64,000 nucleotides of DNA. Origin: Bacteriovoracales bacterium (GTDB taxonomy: Bacteria; Bdellovibrionota; Bacteriovoracia; Bacteriovoracales; Bacteriovoracaceae). The stretch lies in the NCBI GenBank assembly GCA_030149295.1, contig JASBRV010000101.1:1-64000 (forward strand). The letters run 5' to 3'. Positions 26,991 through 35,844 of this stretch are shown in pieces. The first letter of the stretch is position 1. Every line of letters begins with the position of its first letter. The notes below the pieces were generated by a model. That model had not been told where the DNA came from, searched no databases, and saw only the letters and a list, made by a program, of their open reading frames with translations. A program made the translations under genes and the position numbers.

Positions 26991-27609
26991 TTTTTCCTTT
27001 GTCCAGACTACTTAACTTATATTTTAACTCCTGAACCTCTCTTGTGAGTGAGAACAACCTATTCGCAACGATAAGACTCACTGACTGTAACAACTTTGCT
27101 GCAATTAAAGGATAAGAATTAATTAAGTCCTCTATGTCAGGTTTAAAAATTCCCAACACCTCACATCCCTGACGGCTTATCGCTGAAGCATTCCGTACAC
27201 TTATATCCTGAAGAAGTGCAAGTTCACCGAAGTAATCACCTTTTTCTAAAGTTAAAATATGTCTGCTATTTGCTTCCTCAGTCGAGCTATCGTTAGCTGT
27301 AGGCTCGACAATAATATCAGTATAACCACTAAACAAAAGATAAAAACCAACCCCTAGGTCACCTTGCTTAAAAATCGTTTCACCAGGATTAAACTTTCTG
27401 TGATGAAGATATTTACTTAAAATTCTTAATTCATTTTCTGAGAGATTTTTAAACACCCCTATTCTTCTTAAGAATCTAGGGATTGTGTTTTGCTTTCTAC
27501 TAACCAAAGGATTTGATTGCCAAAAATATTTTAAAACGGAAATCTCTACTTTCTCTGGAAGTTTTTCATGAGTGTCAATTTTGTCTTTTATCTCACTTTC
27601 ATAACTCAT
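26983..27609 (-). CDS. Cyclic-nucleotide-binding domain protein
   Basis: A 208-residue protein with one cNMP-binding beta-roll (about 50-190): FNPGETIFKQGDLGVGFYLLFSG, then GDYFGELALLQDISVRNASA, the phosphate-binding cassette. There is no DNA-binding helix-turn-helix of the Crp kind after it, only a short charged tail, so it is a sensor rather than a standard regulator. The ATG at 27609 has AAGGA 7 nt upstream. Coupled to the downstream permease, suggesting ligand-controlled transport or membrane partner function. Confidence 0.85.
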   Translation of the reverse strand: MSYESEIKDKIDTHEKLPEKVEISVLKYFWQSNPLVSRKQNTIPRFLRRIGVFKNLSENELRILSKYLHHRKFNPGETIFKQGDLGVGFYLLFSGYTDIIVEPTANDSSTEEANSRHILTLEKGDYFGELALLQDISVRNASAISRQGCEVLGIFKPDIEDLINSYPLIAAKLLQSVSLIVANRLFSLTREVQELKYKLSSLDKGKND

Positions 27610-27619
27610 CAAAAATTCC

Positions 27620-28282
27620 TTAATAGATGACTAAATCTTCTTGCTTGCTCCAGCCTTGGAACTCTTTTGGGGAAACAATATAAAACCACCCATCTTTTAG
27701 CTTACTTACAAGAACACGACTTCCCTCGGCGACTTCTCCCAGGTCTGTGTAAATACTAGATGGCCCTTCAAAAACTCTTGTTGTTGTAATAACCACTGCA
27801 AAATTCACTTCTTTGTCCAAAAAGGTTTTTACTCCCCAAGGAGCAAAAGATAAAAGAAGAAAGAAAACGAAAACTAGAGGTCTAATTACCTTTTTCCTTA
27901 GCCCTAATGTCGAAATAGATAGAAAAAGGAGAAAGAAAATAATAAAAAAATCTGAAGGTATTTCTCTATATTTAGCGGAGAAAGACTCCCATATATTCCT
28001 TGACTTAACAGGGTCAACAATCTGTGGTTGAGATTTGATAACTTCTAGGTTTTTCCAAAGCATAGGATAAGAAAAGCCTTCCTTTTTCGCCATTTCGAGA
28101 TGTAATCGCGCTGGTCCTAACTTTTCCCTTTTTAAATAAAGTGAACCTAAATTGTAATGAAAGAGAGGCCTATCTAATAACGCCTTAGACTCAAGTATCA
28201 CATCCGTGGCAGACTCTAGCTGATCATCTAAGTAAAGCTCCTCTGCCTTCTTTAAAATTTCATCTGCTTTCATTTTGGCCAT
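27620..28282 (-). CDS. TPR and SH3-like membrane protein (BatE-like)
   Basis: About 220 residues: N-terminal TPR-like helices (KADEILKKAEELYLDDQLESA, then RPLFHYNLGSLYLKREKLGPA), two adjacent membrane helices (FFIIFFLLFLSISTLGL and IRPLVFVFFLLLSFAPWG), and a C-terminal SH3-like domain (TRVFEGPSSIYTDLGEVAEGSRV...WSKQEDLVIY). This order resembles BatE of Bat aerotolerance operons, but no bat genes lie nearby. Start is uncertain: the frame opens at a TTG at 28306 and has ATGs at 28282 and 28273, none with a strong RBS. Confidence 0.65.
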   Translation of the reverse strand: MAKMKADEILKKAEELYLDDQLESATDVILESKALLDRPLFHYNLGSLYLKREKLGPARLHLEMAKKEGFSYPMLWKNLEVIKSQPQIVDPVKSRNIWESFSAKYREIPSDFFIIFFLLFLSISTLGLRKKVIRPLVFVFFLLLSFAPWGVKTFLDKEVNFAVVITTTRVFEGPSSIYTDLGEVAEGSRVLVSKLKDGWFYIVSPKEFQGWSKQEDLVIY

Positions 28283-28340
28283 GGTAATATTATTATGGGC
28301 GAGCAAAGAGAGTTCAAGTAAGCAAAATTAGGTTACCCTT

Positions 28341-29066
28341 ATGTCTATAGAAGAGCAATCGCATCAACTATTTTCAAGTATTATTGAGCATTGCAGAGCT
28401 GGTGCACCAATCCCATTTGAGGAAGTTTATTTTCCGGTTGGAACAGGGCCCCTCATCTATTCAAATGAAAATAAAGAGTTTTATGATCTAACAGGTGACT
28501 GTGGTCTTTTAGGCTATGGTCATCCTTTAATGATTAAACATAATCTCATTAGAACTCTCAGTGGAAATGCACCCACAAACTCTTCCCTAGTAAAGAGACA
28601 GGCTGAAAGTCTTTTAAGTGAATTCTGTTTAAAAAGGGTTTACCTTTCCTATCCTGTTTCTGGGGCTCCTGAGTATATGTTTGGCCGTAGTCTTAATTCT
28701 GACTTAAAAGGTCTTATGGTGAAAAATCCCGTTATTAATATCGTAAAAGCTTTTTCTTTTCCCTTAGCCATTTCTACAAAAAAACAACCCTATCATGGAG
28801 ATAGCCAAGAAGTTTTAAAAGTCTTAACTTTTCTTAAAGAGGGCCAATTCTTTGGTGAAACAGGCTTAATCAAGAATAGAGAGTCTCAGCTTAAATCTGC
28901 CTTTGAGGAGCTCTCCATTGTAAAAAATATAAATGGGCTCATTGTAGATCTTCATCATCACCCTAAATCTGACAAAATCCTTTTAAATAAAAAAAGTACT
29001 TCGCTTATTTTTCCGCTCTCTTTTAATGATAAAATTTTAACATCAATTAAGAGGGAGCTAACGTAA
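28341..29066 (+). CDS. Internally deleted class III aminotransferase homologue (AstC/ArgD-like)
   Basis: A 241-residue protein heading an ast-like cluster. Its N-terminus resembles succinylornithine/acetylornithine aminotransferases (FEEVYFPVGTGPLIYSNENK, then YDLTGDCGLLGYGHPLM). The region corresponding to the PLP-binding large domain, about 130 residues, is missing: the frame jumps to NIVKAFSFPLAIS, which may contain the relic of the PLP lysine, and then to a C-terminal small-domain pattern. Full-length enzymes are about 400 residues. The frame is intact and coupled to astA (2-nt spacing), so it may keep a non-catalytic or altered role. Identification is moderately sure. Confidence 0.6.
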   Translation: MSIEEQSHQLFSSIIEHCRAGAPIPFEEVYFPVGTGPLIYSNENKEFYDLTGDCGLLGYGHPLMIKHNLIRTLSGNAPTNSSLVKRQAESLLSEFCLKRVYLSYPVSGAPEYMFGRSLNSDLKGLMVKNPVINIVKAFSFPLAISTKKQPYHGDSQEVLKVLTFLKEGQFFGETGLIKNRESQLKSAFEELSIVKNINGLIVDLHHHPKSDKILLNKKSTSLIFPLSFNDKILTSIKRELT

Positions 29067-30071
29067 GTGTTTATTGTAAGAAGTGTATCATCCTCAGACC
29101 TCGATCAAGTCTATGAGTTAAGTCAGCTCATGAAATTCATAAATATTCCCGATGATCACGCACTTTTAAAAAAGAAAATTGAACATTCAAACCAAAGTTT
29201 TGATGGGAAATTAAAAAAAGAAGACTCTATCTTTATTTTTGTCCTAGAAGACATCAATACTGAGAAAGTTATCGGTGTATCCCTCATCCATGGTTTGCAT
29301 GGAACAGAAGAAGAACCTCATTTCTTTTTGACAGTAGGCCAAGAAAATAAATACAGCCAATCCCTCAATACAGGTTTTATTCATGGAACGCTGAAGTTTG
29401 GTCACACAACGAAGGGGTTTACTGAAATCGGTGGCCTCATTCTGGACCCAGCCTTCAGGGGAAATCCGTTTAAACTCGGCAAGGCCCTAAGCTTTGCGCG
29501 ATTTATTTTTATCGGTGAAAACAAACATCTTTTTACTAAAAATATTCACGTCGAGCTTATGCCTCCCTTTGACCAAAAAGGTAAATCGCCCCTGTGGGAG
29601 GCTTTAGGTCGTAAGTTTTTGAATATGGATTACAAGGAAGCAGATATTCTATCGAGAAAAAATAAAGAGTTTATTTTATCTCTTTTTCCACAAGACACTG
29701 TTTATGAAACACTTTTACCCCTAAAAGCTCGAGATGCTATTGGAAAGGTCGGTGAAGAAACACAACCGGTTAAAAGAATGCTTAGCAACATTGGATTTCG
29801 ATACACTAAAGAAGTAGACCCATTTGATGGAGGTCCTCACTATAGGGCCGATATTGAAGATATTAGTGTTATCAAGGAGCTTAAAACCTATCATCTTCAA
29901 TTTGATGAAATGGAAGGGAAACAGCTATTTCTTCTACAAACAGAAAATAAAGAGCACCCGTTTTTTAGCCCTATTATCAAAGGCAAGATTAAAAACCACT
30001 CAACAATTCAATTAAATAAGAAATATAAGTCACTTTTTTCCAAACCAATCGCACGTGGCTTCATGTATTAA
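29067..30071 (+). CDS. astA: Arginine N-succinyltransferase
   Basis: First enzyme of the arginine succinyltransferase pathway: succinyl-CoA plus arginine to N2-succinylarginine. Family landmarks include FIVRSVSSSDLDQVYEL at the start, GVSLIHGLHG, FGHTTKGFTEIGGLILDPAFRG and GKSPLWEALGRKF. The C-terminal part has ETQPVKRMLSNIGFRY then VDPFDGGPHYRAD. 334 residues is normal. The start is GTG, directly after the previous stop. astB and astE are not in the window. Confidence 0.93.
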   Translation: MFIVRSVSSSDLDQVYELSQLMKFINIPDDHALLKKKIEHSNQSFDGKLKKEDSIFIFVLEDINTEKVIGVSLIHGLHGTEEEPHFFLTVGQENKYSQSLNTGFIHGTLKFGHTTKGFTEIGGLILDPAFRGNPFKLGKALSFARFIFIGENKHLFTKNIHVELMPPFDQKGKSPLWEALGRKFLNMDYKEADILSRKNKEFILSLFPQDTVYETLLPLKARDAIGKVGEETQPVKRMLSNIGFRYTKEVDPFDGGPHYRADIEDISVIKELKTYHLQFDEMEGKQLFLLQTENKEHPFFSPIIKGKIKNHSTIQLNKKYKSLFSKPIARGFMY

Positions 30072-30084
30072 ATAAGGATGAATT

Positions 30085-31605
30085 ATGAAATATGAGATAA
30101 AAGGAAACTACTATTTTGGCAGATATAACATTGCTTCTCAAAAGGGACATGATGGAGTTGAGCACTTTATAAAGAGAGAATGTCCTAGTGATCTCAACAC
30201 ATTGTTATGGGAGATGCCAATCGCTTACGGACAAGTACCAGAGGTCGTAGAAAGTGCATCTGAAGGTTATCGTTTTTGGCGTAAACTCAAAACTGATGAA
30301 CGTATTAATTTTTTAAAGAGATATCAAGAACAATTGGTTAAGCGCAAAGATCAAATCGCGGAAGCCATAAGCCTTGAGATGGGAAAACCACTTTGGGAAG
30401 CCCAAGGCGAAGCTAATAGTGTAATTGGAAAAGTTGATGTCACAATCAATGACTCCCTCCCCCGTGTTCAAGATAAAGAATACGATAATATTATGCCTGG
30501 AATAAAAGGCGCCTTAGCATACCGTTCAATTGGCCCTGCCTTAGTTATTGGTCCTTTTAATTTTCCTTGTCATCTTGCTAACACCCAAATACTCAGCGCA
30601 CTTATTACTGGTAATTCAATTATCTTTAAGCCCTCTGAAAAAACTGCTTATAGTGCTCAGCTTCTTATAGATTGCTTTCATGAAGCAGGTTTTCCCAAGG
30701 GAGTTATTAACCTCATTCAAGGCGATGGCGAAGTTGCTAGAAGACTCCTCGCCTATAAAGAAATTAAAGGGGTTTATTTTACTGGGAGTAAAGAGGTTGG
30801 CCTTAATGTATTAAAGTCTACCTATACAGATCTTACAAAACTTGTAGCCCTTGAACTTGGTGGAAAAAATCCCGGTATTGTTCACCACGATGCTAATGTC
30901 GAAGTAGCATTAGAGGAATTAATAAAAGCATGCTTTATGACTTCAGGCCAACGCTGCACTTCCAATAGCATAACTTTTATTCATAAGGACGTTGCTCAAC
31001 CTTTTATTGAAAAATTTCACGAAATTAGTAAAAAGATCATTATTGATCATCCAATTGAGTACGAGAAAGAGCCATTCATGGGCCCCCTCGTCGACCAACG
31101 AGCGGTAGATAGTTATCTGACATTTATGGGAATGGCAAAGAGAGAGGGCTTCGAAGAAGTTATGCGAGGTAAACAAATTACAAAAAACTTTCAGGGTTAC
31201 TATGTCACTCCTTCAATTCATTTTTCAGAAAACTGGAAAGATGATTCACACTTTCTTACATCCGAAATTTTCGGTCCAAACTGCACCTTTGTTTGCTACA
31301 GTGAAATAGAAGAAGCTATTGAGATGGCGAACAAATCCGAATTCGGCCTCGCCGCAGGTATCTTCACTCAAGATGAAAATATTTTTCAGAAATGTTTTGA
31401 AGATATCGAAGCGGGTCTCATTAACTGGAATCGATCTACATGCGGAGCTTCCCCAAAGCTTCCCTTTGGTGGGTTAAAAAACTCTGGTAACTATAGGCCT
31501 GCAGCTGTGGCAATGATTGATAGCTGTGTTCAACAAAAGGCGAGCTTACAGATGCAAGAGGCATCTGCTTCTGGTATTCAATCAATTAAAGGGATCGATC
31601 TTTAA
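30085..31605 (+). CDS. astD: Succinylglutamate-semialdehyde dehydrogenase
   Basis: NAD-dependent aldehyde dehydrogenase of the arginine succinyltransferase pathway. Motifs visible: IGPFNFPCHLANTQI (NAD binding), YFTGSKEVG, general base Glu in LELGGKNPGI, and the nucleophilic Cys in TSGQRCTSNS. The C-terminus has SEIFGPNCTF and INWNRSTCGASPKLPFGG, the latter typical of AstD. 506 residues, slightly long. Good RBS (AAGGA) before ATG. Adjacent to astA, which supports AstD over other aldehyde dehydrogenases. Confidence 0.9.
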   Translation: MKYEIKGNYYFGRYNIASQKGHDGVEHFIKRECPSDLNTLLWEMPIAYGQVPEVVESASEGYRFWRKLKTDERINFLKRYQEQLVKRKDQIAEAISLEMGKPLWEAQGEANSVIGKVDVTINDSLPRVQDKEYDNIMPGIKGALAYRSIGPALVIGPFNFPCHLANTQILSALITGNSIIFKPSEKTAYSAQLLIDCFHEAGFPKGVINLIQGDGEVARRLLAYKEIKGVYFTGSKEVGLNVLKSTYTDLTKLVALELGGKNPGIVHHDANVEVALEELIKACFMTSGQRCTSNSITFIHKDVAQPFIEKFHEISKKIIIDHPIEYEKEPFMGPLVDQRAVDSYLTFMGMAKREGFEEVMRGKQITKNFQGYYVTPSIHFSENWKDDSHFLTSEIFGPNCTFVCYSEIEEAIEMANKSEFGLAAGIFTQDENIFQKCFEDIEAGLINWNRSTCGASPKLPFGGLKNSGNYRPAAVAMIDSCVQQKASLQMQEASASGIQSIKGIDL

Positions 31606-32189
31606 GCTTGTTTTTTGTTAATTAAAACACCCAAGCGCGATGAAAAGGAAAAGTCTTTTTCCTCTTTTTTATCTTTTGATTTGTTTACATTGCGTTTAGG
31701 AACATCTACGGCTTTACTTTCATGATAAAGGGACAAGACCTCCATCGACTTAATCTTTGCATAAGAATCATGAAGCTTCTTTTTTTGCTCAATTATTAGG
31801 GCACTGGTTGGCTGTCTATTTGCAGCAGACTTTCTTTTTGGAAATCTTTTTGGACCCATAACCTTTTTGTCCATTTCGGCAAAAACCTGTCCATACTGTT
31901 GCAAAAGGGCATGCACTCTTTGGCCCGCCTGATAAGATATAGTACTCTCTTCACTTGTAGAATCACTTTCAAATTCTAGAATTTTGGCTTCACCTAATTC
32001 TCCCTCTTCAACTGACTCCTCCTGCTCCCTCTCCATGACTACTTTGTAGTCCTCACCCTGCATGGCAGTTTCAATAATAAGAGAGAGATTGACCTTTTTC
32101 TTACCAGAGGAAGATATAGTCAGTTCAGCGATTTCCTCTGGTGTGAGGATACGTAAAAGATTTCGTATGAGTTCGCCTTTAAATTCCAT
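31602..32189 (-). CDS. Hypothetical protein, 195 residues
   Basis: Not recognised. Charged, without signal peptide or membrane segment. The N-terminal 35 residues look helical (MEFKGELIRNLLRILTPEEIA), a middle acidic stretch is rich in Glu and Ser, and the C-terminus is basic (KRFPKRKSAANRQPT..., KRNVNKSKDKKEEK). The frame also opens 48 nt earlier, but the ATG at 32189 has AAGGA 5 nt upstream and is preferred. It is convergent with astD (4-nt overlap) and lies just outside the accessory island, on the tRNA-Asn side. Confidence 0.6.
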   Translation of the reverse strand: MEFKGELIRNLLRILTPEEIAELTISSSGKKKVNLSLIIETAMQGEDYKVVMEREQEESVEEGELGEAKILEFESDSTSEESTISYQAGQRVHALLQQYGQVFAEMDKKVMGPKRFPKRKSAANRQPTSALIIEQKKKLHDSYAKIKSMEVLSLYHESKAVDVPKRNVNKSKDKKEEKDFSFSSRLGVLINKKQA

Positions 32190-32283
32190 AAAAGTCCTTA
32201 ATGACTTATCGTCTAATACACTTATAAGCTTGAGCATTTTTATCGGGATCTACGGGAATTCAGGCACTTAAAAAGCCCCACCC

Positions 32284-32311
32284 TTGTCTTTTTCACACTT
32301 TAGTGTAGACA
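32284..32311. other. Nested dyad upstream of tRNA-Asn
   Basis: ACACT-TT-AGTGT (32295-32306) is a perfect 5-bp dyad lying against AGACA (32307-32311), with TGTCT upstream (32285-32289) as a partly matching outer arm. It lies about 45 nt upstream of tRNA-Asn and upstream of the divergent hypothetical gene, so it could be an operator for either. Meaning unknown. Confidence 0.35.
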
Positions 32312-32327
32312 GGTGAAAATAAGTCTT

Positions 32328-34013
32328 TTATAAAAGAAAGCTCATGAAAATGGATTGGGGTGTGGCGCAGCGGTAGCGCAGCGGACTGTTAATCCGTTGG
32401 TCGCCGGTTCGAATCCGGCCACCCCAGCCATTTTTTTCAGTGAACGAACCATTCGTCCCCATGATTACCGCCTGATTTTGGCTCAAATTAAATAGCTCTT
32501 TGTTAGTTATTTTAATTCTCAATTTATCTTTCTCAGCAATAACACCACTCACGATCGATTTTAAAAGCTGTTGCTTTGTGGCGATAGGCAAATCTTTAAA
32601 TTCATCTATCAAGCTCTTGAGAGCGGTCATAATCTCGTCAGGCTCAAGCATCTTCGGCTCATGTTTCGATAGAGCATCTAGCCTCTTAATCTCCCCCTTA
32701 ATCCCAACTATCTCCTGTCGTAAACTAGACATTTTTTCTTTCCAGATCAGCTTTTCATCGGTTGAGTCAGCTTCGAGAATTTGATCCGTGATTTTATTTA
32801 ATTTGCTTTGAATACTTTTAATTTTATTTTGGTTCGATGCAATCATTTGCTGATAGTTCGGCCTTTCAATCTTAAAGTCCTCATTAGCTTTCTCAGATAG
32901 TTCTTGAACCAAAGCAGGTGACTTCACTAATTTTTTTAGTTCTTTGATTACAGCTTTATCTGCATCTATTGCCGGAACATTTGTGATTCCGCAACCACAG
33001 CCTCTATTCTTGTATCTATGGGAGTAATTCACATATTTTTGACCTGATTGTCCTGTACCACTTGCCCCTCTAAGAGGCTTACCTTTTGGACATTCCAACA
33101 ATCCCGTAAGTAAATACTCATGATGCTTCCATGAATCTACTTTGAGCTTACGATAATTATCATCTAGCTTTTTATTGGCCCTCTCCCATTTGTCTCTTGG
33201 AATCAAAGGTTCCCAGACAGCCTCATGAATTTGATACCTATCCGTCTCTGCTAATTTTGATTGATCTTTGTCTTTATTTTTGGCTTTATGCTCAACTTCT
33301 CCAATTATTGTTCGGCTTCTAATCCAACGCCCGAGAGAATTAGAAGTCCACTTTTTACCATCATTCCGTTGATAGCCTTTATCATTGATAATTTTAATCG
33401 CACTCTTTAAGCCACTTGCTTCATTGAGAAAAATATCAATCATATCATTTCCTATGATTTGCTTAATAGCATCAATCTCAAGATGTCCTTTTGTGTCAGT
33501 CTTTTTATAACCGTAGGGTATTGGCCCTCCCAACCAAAGACCACGAGAAGCTCTCTCTCGAATACTAGCATTAACTCTCTCGATCGTTTGTTCACGCTCT
33601 AATTGTGCAAACTCAATCATTAACCCTAAGATCATCCTCCCCATAGACGTTGATAAATCGAATTTTTGTCTCAGAGTAATAAATTCTATATTATGTTTTT
33701 CAAAGAAGCGGAGGAGATCAAGCCAGTCTCTTTTATCTCTACTCAACCGGCTAATCTCTGTCATTATAACAGTATCAACTAAGCCTTTTGTTATATCAGC
33801 TATTAGTTTTTTTATTCCCGGTCGATTTAAGTTTTTACCAGAGTAACCATCATCAATATATTCACCAATAGTCTCTCCCCATTGGTCGTCATGTTTAATG
33901 TTCTCGCCTCTTATATATTTTGTGCATCCAGCGAGTTGGTTTTTTACAGAGCCTTCTTCAATCTTAGCCTGCTCCTCTGTGCTGACTCTGACATATTTTG
34001 CTATTTTTCTCAC
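32328..34013 (-). CDS. Large serine recombinase (integrase)
   Basis: Serine-type site-specific recombinase of about 560 residues. The catalytic domain has the nucleophile S11 in YVRVSTEEQ, then YIDDGYSGKNLNRPG and MTEISRLSRDKRDW, with EFAQLEREQT. A Recombinase domain (about 165-270), a zinc-ribbon-like segment (GLLECPKGK... with RGCGCG) and a long coiled coil (about 375-450) follow. GTG at 34013 has GAGG 6 nt upstream. The last 35 or so residues (from GWGGRIRTGDQR) are merely the antisense of tRNA-Asn and its flank, so the tail was acquired on insertion. It probably catalysed island integration. Confidence 0.9.
   Translation of the reverse strand: MRKIAKYVRVSTEEQAKIEEGSVKNQLAGCTKYIRGENIKHDDQWGETIGEYIDDGYSGKNLNRPGIKKLIADITKGLVDTVIMTEISRLSRDKRDWLDLLRFFEKHNIEFITLRQKFDLSTSMGRMILGLMIEFAQLEREQTIERVNASIRERASRGLWLGGPIPYGYKKTDTKGHLEIDAIKQIIGNDMIDIFLNEASGLKSAIKIINDKGYQRNDGKKWTSNSLGRWIRSRTIIGEVEHKAKNKDKDQSKLAETDRYQIHEAVWEPLIPRDKWERANKKLDDNYRKLKVDSWKHHEYLLTGLLECPKGKPLRGASGTGQSGQKYVNYSHRYKNRGCGCGITNVPAIDADKAVIKELKKLVKSPALVQELSEKANEDFKIERPNYQQMIASNQNKIKSIQSKLNKITDQILEADSTDEKLIWKEKMSSLRQEIVGIKGEIKRLDALSKHEPKMLEPDEIMTALKSLIDEFKDLPIATKQQLLKSIVSGVIAEKDKLRIKITNKELFNLSQNQAVIMGTNGSFTEKNGWGGRIRTGDQRINSPLRYRCATPQSIFMSFLL
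32356..32430 (+). tRNA. tRNA-Asn (GTT)
   Basis: Canonical 75-nt cloverleaf: acceptor TGGGGTG pairs with CACCCCA, discriminator G, encoded CCA. Anticodon stem CGGA/TCCG encloses a loop with GTT. The T arm has GGTTCGAATCC. It is the left chromosomal flank of the accessory island: the island's serine recombinase frame runs antisense through the entire gene, and an inverted repeat begins 8 nt past CCA. The tRNA sequence itself looks intact. Confidence 0.96.
32439..32460 (+). repeat. Left imperfect inverted repeat of the island
   Basis: Reads AGT-G-AACGAAC-CA-TTCGTCCCC on the plus strand; its reverse complement matches 46716-46737 at 19 of 22 positions (differences at three places). The core ACGAA-N3-TTCGT is itself a perfect dyad, as expected for a site bound by a dimer. 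It lies 8 nt beyond the tRNA-Asn CCA. Confidence 0.65.
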
Positions 34014-34020
34014 TTTCACC

Positions 34021-34446
34021 TCACTGTATTAGTAAATTTCCTGTCGGCCGAATTAAGGCCTCAACATCAACCTCTTCCTCACTTTGGTTGTTAAATGTAA
34101 GTTTCGGCTTAATAAGCTCATAGACAGTATTTACAATCATAGTCTTATCTTGCAGTTGATCACTGAACTCTAATATAATCTCAAGCTCATTTTTTTCCTC
34201 TGAGCCGTACTTAATCCTTCTCGCTCGATTGTCACACTCTTTACAGATGTTTTTTCTTCGCTCTTTCCCTTTACTCGGGTAATCTTCAACATCAATGTAA
34301 ATAGGACAAGATGAGCACCTTTTAACCCTCAAAGAAAATAAGTTTTCATCCCATTTTTTATTCCACTTACTCGATAGTTGGCACTTCCTTTTGGCTACTG
34401 TGGACTTAAATATAGGTATATTGAATTTGTTAATCCTTTTAACCAT
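34021..34446 (-). CDS. Hypothetical zinc-finger-like protein
   Basis: Not recognised. About 141 residues from the ATG at 34446. It has two CxxC pairs (CSSC then CKEC, separated by about 26 residues) that could bind zinc, framed by basic residues (RAKRK-like and RARRIKYG), suggesting nucleic-acid binding. The C-terminal part is acidic. The frame extends upstream to 34536, but that part is hydrophobic and unsupported. It lies directly upstream of the serine recombinase with no gap, so it may act with it, for example as a directionality or regulatory factor; that is inference. Confidence 0.5.
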   Translation of the reverse strand: MVKRINKFNIPIFKSTVAKRKCQLSSKWNKKWDENLFSLRVKRCSSCPIYIDVEDYPSKGKERRKNICKECDNRARRIKYGSEEKNELEIILEFSDQLQDKTMIVNTVYELIKPKLTFNNQSEEEVDVEALIRPTGNLLIQ

Positions 34447-34556
34447 TTGAATATCTATACCAATCGGTAGTGAAGGGAATATGATTTTAAAGCCAAGAGC
34501 AAATTCGAATGGTATTATAAATCTATTTGTAATCATCAGTTATCCTCATCCCTTTA

Positions 34557-34575
34557 GTAAGGCTACTAGCCTTAC
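34557..34575. other. Perfect 8-bp hairpin
   Basis: GTAAGGCT-ACT-AGCCTTAC is a perfect stem with a 3-nt loop, in the 310-bp gap between the zinc-finger-like gene and the Rep-like gene. TTGGTTCG follows 2 nt later. No T-run follows, so it is not an obvious terminator. In an element with a rolling-circle initiator it could be an origin or operator structure. The rest of this gap is AT-rich without a gene I can support. Confidence 0.45.
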
Positions 34576-34755
34576 ATTGGTTCGTGGCAAGCACTCCCAA
34601 TCAACAACACTTTTTTAAAAGAGGATAAGAGTAAACAATTCATAATCGTCTCATGCACGAAGATGCTACGCACTTCATGTTGCTGGACTCTCGCTAAAGC
34701 TCGAACCATCAAATCCTCCTCCTTCTTTGACTTAGAAATAATTTTTTTTTAATGC

Positions 34756-35769
34756 TCATAACTCTGATGGCAGTTCTTTGACATGGTTCTGCTCCGCACC
34801 CCATGTTGGGGAATTAAAATTCCCCACTTCACTATCTTCCCTGAGCTTAGACATCTCAAATAATTCATCTGCGGTCTTGCTTACGAAGGCATCCTCCCAG
34901 CCGCTAAAAAAGGCTCTCTGGCTTCTCTCAAGCCTAATATCTGGATGCACGTCTAGCTCTGAAATAGTATAAAAACCATCACGGCCGTAATCTCTAATAA
35001 AGTTTCCATGACGATTGTATCTTTGCTTGGCAATGTTGAATCCTGATTCCTCTGTTAGGGTTCTTAGCTCTATTAGCTTTCGGTATTTAACTGGATTACT
35101 TATGAAAGCATCTTCACTTACAAAATCAATTTTTTGCAGCTCAACGTTACGGTAAGGCCTTACTACTTCTCCATCTACTCTATAGCAATTCGATATCTCT
35201 CTAAGAGACTTTATTGGTAGCTTATCTCGATAGAGCTGAATCTCTACTCTGGTTCGGTGAACACCATCATTGGCTTTCATTTCTTCTGATTTATCGTAAA
35301 CAACCACCATCTCTGGTGGTTTACCAAAGTTCACACCAGTTCTCTGACCTCTATCAGTTGAGTATCTATCTCCTTTTCTTTTGAACTTAACTTTAATCCC
35401 CTTAATAACCTCGATAAAAGGAATATGATAATCAACACAATAATCAAATCGAACAACCTCAGCATCGAGAATCGATCGACCAAATAAAGTAATAATCTTA
35501 TAAAAGAAATCAAAAACATTATTAGAATCTACAGGTTTCAAAGTAATCATTTTGGTTCTATCAGAACCAAAGAAGGGCAACTCAATCAAAATACCAACGG
35601 GAAGTTGAGTAACAGTATCATAGAGTTTATAAGCATGTTTATTAGTTCCCGAAAATTTATATTGCCGACTCCTTAATCCTAAGCGTGTAAACGCCCTCTC
35701 TAAAACTCTCGGCACATTAAAATAATCGGGCATCCTTAATCTAATTTTGTCTGAACCAATTTTTAACAC
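34756..35769 (-). CDS. Rep_trans-like replication initiation protein
   Basis: A 337-residue protein resembling the rolling-circle replication initiators of phages, plasmids and integrative elements (Rep_trans/replication initiation factor family). The pattern is RFDYCVDYHIPF (conserved Asp strand), then FGKPPEMVVVYDKSEEM and HRTRVEIQLYRDKLP, a typical strand-loop-strand with a conserved arginine-glutamate. A nicking Tyr is expected in such enzymes; several candidates exist. The GTG start has AAGGAG 5-6 nt upstream. Hairpins lie just upstream at 35.83-35.88 kb. Confidence in the family is moderate. Confidence 0.6.
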   Translation of the reverse strand: MLKIGSDKIRLRMPDYFNVPRVLERAFTRLGLRSRQYKFSGTNKHAYKLYDTVTQLPVGILIELPFFGSDRTKMITLKPVDSNNVFDFFYKIITLFGRSILDAEVVRFDYCVDYHIPFIEVIKGIKVKFKRKGDRYSTDRGQRTGVNFGKPPEMVVVYDKSEEMKANDGVHRTRVEIQLYRDKLPIKSLREISNCYRVDGEVVRPYRNVELQKIDFVSEDAFISNPVKYRKLIELRTLTEESGFNIAKQRYNRHGNFIRDYGRDGFYTISELDVHPDIRLERSQRAFFSGWEDAFVSKTADELFEMSKLREDSEVGNFNSPTWGAEQNHVKELPSEL

Positions 35770-35827
35770 AATCGCTCCTTTGCTGATCTCCTCATTGACC
35801 TGAGTTATCAGCTTTATATGAGGTGAT

Positions 35828-35844
35828 ATCGAGGAAACCTCGAT
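35828..35844. other. Hairpin, candidate origin/nick-site structure
   Basis: ATCGAGG-AAA-CCTCGAT is a perfect 7-bp stem with AAA loop, about 60 nt upstream of the Rep-like start. Within the next 40 nt are two more dyads, AGTTT-T-AAACT and CTAT-CGAG-ATAG. A cluster of small hairpins beside a rolling-circle initiator is where a double-strand origin would be expected; operator use is the alternative. Confidence 0.4.

Noticed and set aside
28341-29066. Functional AstC aminotransferase
   Set aside because: About 130 residues of the PLP-binding domain are absent, so normal catalysis is unlikely.
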